From: a virus
Length of the DNA: 22,569 nucleotides
Virus record (IMG/VR): IMGVR_UViG_3300007538_000213
Span: 1 to 22,569 of that record
Strand: one strand, 5' to 3'
Shown: positions 21,367-22,569 of the stretch, piece after piece
How positions within the stretch are numbered: position 1 is the first letter of the stretch
Layout: every line of letters starts with the position of its first letter
Program-made: the position numbers and the translations under genes
Notes under the pieces: generated by a model
Told to the model about the DNA's origin: nothing
The model's input: only the letters and a program-made list of their open reading frames with translations
The model's database searches: none

Positions 21367-22569
21367 ATGGACTATCAGTACAAAACCAAGCCTTATAAAC
21401 ACCAAGACGATGTTTTGCGTCAATCCTGGTCGAAAGAGAACTGGGGTTTTTTCATGGAGATGGGGACCGGCAAGTCAAAGGTGTGCATCGATACGGCGGC
21501 GATGCTGTATCAGGCCGGCAAGATCGACACGTTCATCGTGATTGCGCCGAAGGGCGTGTACCGAAACTGGTCACGCACCGAGATACCCACCCACATGCCA
21601 GACGATTGTCTCGAGGCCGCGTTGTCTGCGACGTGGAACCCGAATCCTAAAAAGGCGGACAAGGTCGATCTAGCCAGCTTCATGCGACCGAGTGAAGGCT
21701 TCCGCATACTGGTCATGAACGTGGAGGCACTCAGCACGAAGAAGGGACAGAAGTACCTAACAGAAGTGTTGAGGATGTCGAACGCACTGTTAGCGGTAGA
21801 CGAAAGCACGTCAATCAAATCGCCCAAAGCTTCACGGACCAAGGCCCTTCTTCAGATGTCGCACTTGGCGAAGTATCGTCGAATCCTGACCGGGTTTCCT
21901 GTCACGCAATCGCCCATGGATCTCTGGTCGCAATGCCGGTTTATGGATAAGCGGCTGCTTGGCGAGACAGGTGACAACTTCTTTCAGTTTCAGTATCGAT
22001 ACGCCGTGATGAATCGACGCAACGTCGGATCACACAGCTTCAATCAAATCGTCGGCTATCGAAACTTGGAAGAGCTGTCCAGCCTGCTCAAGACATTCAG
22101 CAGCCGCGTCATGAAGGATGATTGCTTAGACCTACCAAAGAAGATTTACACCCGGCGTAGCGTTCAACTGTCGGAAGACCAGGCTCGAATCTATCGCGAC
22201 CTGAAAGAGTATGCGCTGGCGCACATTGAAGACGAAGAGTTCATGACCACGACCAACGTCATGACCCAGCTGTTACGGATGCAGCAAGTGCTGTCCGGTC
22301 ACACACGATCCGACAGCGGAGAAACGATAGAGATCAAAGACCATCGACTAAACGAACTGATGGACTGTCTCGAAGAGGTCGAGGGTAAAGCCATCATCTG
22401 GTCGCGGTTCCGCTACGACATAAAGCGTATCGAGAAGGCGCTGACCAAGAGGTATGGCCCACGGTCCACGGTCAGTTATTTTGGTGACACGTCGGACACG
22501 GAACGGTCGGAGGCCATCGAAAGCTTCCAGAACGGCGAGGCGCGGTTCTTTGTGGGCAACCCACAGACA
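21367..22569 (+). CDS. SNF2-type superfamily 2 helicase/ATPase (3' end missing)
   Basis: The frame stays open to the last base of the window, giving the first 401 residues. Motif I is M32GTGKS37; motif Ia VIAPKGVYRNW is at 58-68. The Walker B box is D145EST in AVDESTSIK, and motif III is LTGFPVT (174-180). The second RecA domain begins with AIIWSRFRYDIKRI, and YFGDTSDTERSEAIESFQNG (motif V region) lies near the end; motif VI is cut off. This is the usual layout of phage SNF2-like SF2 ATPases, which translocate on double-stranded DNA and are thought to help replication or recombination. It runs divergently from the replication operon. No Shine-Dalgarno is visible before the ATG, yet MDYQYKTKPYKHQ matches the expected N-terminus, so the start is kept. 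Confidence 0.9.
   Translation, partial: MDYQYKTKPYKHQDDVLRQSWSKENWGFFMEMGTGKSKVCIDTAAMLYQAGKIDTFIVIAPKGVYRNWSRTEIPTHMPDDCLEAALSATWNPNPKKADKVDLASFMRPSEGFRILVMNVEALSTKKGQKYLTEVLRMSNALLAVDESTSIKSPKASRTKALLQMSHLAKYRRILTGFPVTQSPMDLWSQCRFMDKRLLGETGDNFFQFQYRYAVMNRRNVGSHSFNQIVGYRNLEELSSLLKTFSSRVMKDDCLDLPKKIYTRRSVQLSEDQARIYRDLKEYALAHIEDEEFMTTTNVMTQLLRMQQVLSGHTRSDSGETIEIKDHRLNELMDCLEEVEGKAIIWSRFRYDIKRIEKALTKRYGPRSTVSYFGDTSDTERSEAIESFQNGEARFFVGNPQT

Noticed and set aside
1-22569. tRNA genes, integrase, transposase, CRISPR, restriction-modification or anti-defence genes
   Set aside because: I read for these on both strands and saw none; the only gap above 80 bases is the divergent promoter region, so there is little room for hidden RNA genes.

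Overview
The window is a stretch of a tailed double-stranded DNA phage genome. Its gene content and protein styles are those of marine podovirus-like phages of proteobacterial, probably alphaproteobacterial, hosts. The evidence is a run of very tightly packed virion genes, an M15-family endolysin, and a compact replication block built around a family A DNA polymerase, with no ribosomal, metabolic or tRNA genes. I see no integrase, repressor, insertion sequence, CRISPR array or tRNA, so nothing here argues for a temperate lifestyle. Host and family assignment are inferences from protein style, not from a database search. Terminase, portal and capsid genes must lie outside the window.

Region 1 (1-14287, plus strand) is the late virion block. 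It holds the 3' end of a tail or receptor-interaction protein made of tandem DUF7483-like beta modules, then a probable tail-fibre assembly protein and a large stabilization/tail-type virion protein. Two small proteins follow (55 and 106 aa). Next come four large proteins (590, 339, 839 and 1150 aa) that look like tail or internal virion (DNA-ejection) proteins, and finally an M15 peptidase endolysin and a 234-aa protein of unknown role. Most junctions are TAATG or TGATG overlaps or a few bases apart, which points to one translationally coupled late transcript.

Region 2 (14288-21283, minus strand) is the replication block. In transcription order it holds a 116-aa conserved hypothetical, a 194-aa acidic/coiled-coil protein and a 256-aa protein that is probably a single-stranded DNA-binding protein. 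It continues with an archaeo-eukaryotic-type (TOTE-like) primase, a compact UvrD-like SF1 helicase, a DUF6378-type small protein and a family A DNA polymerase with a 3'-5' proofreading domain. Almost all genes overlap by 1-8 bases. The one break, between the SSB-like gene and the primase, contains a perfect 9-bp GC-rich hairpin followed by a T-run, a likely partial terminator that would set the ratio of SSB to replication enzymes. The polymerase carries leucine at the position equivalent to E. coli Pol I Phe762.

The two blocks converge at 14287/14288 with no base between their stop codons. A hairpin inside the last codons of the late block is the only terminator-like structure there. At the other end the replication block diverges, across an 83-base promoter region, from a plus-strand SNF2-type SF2 helicase (21367 to the window end, incomplete). 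Primase, SF1 helicase, SSB, polymerase and SF2 helicase together look like a self-contained replisome, and no DnaB/T7 gp4-type hexameric helicase is visible in the window.
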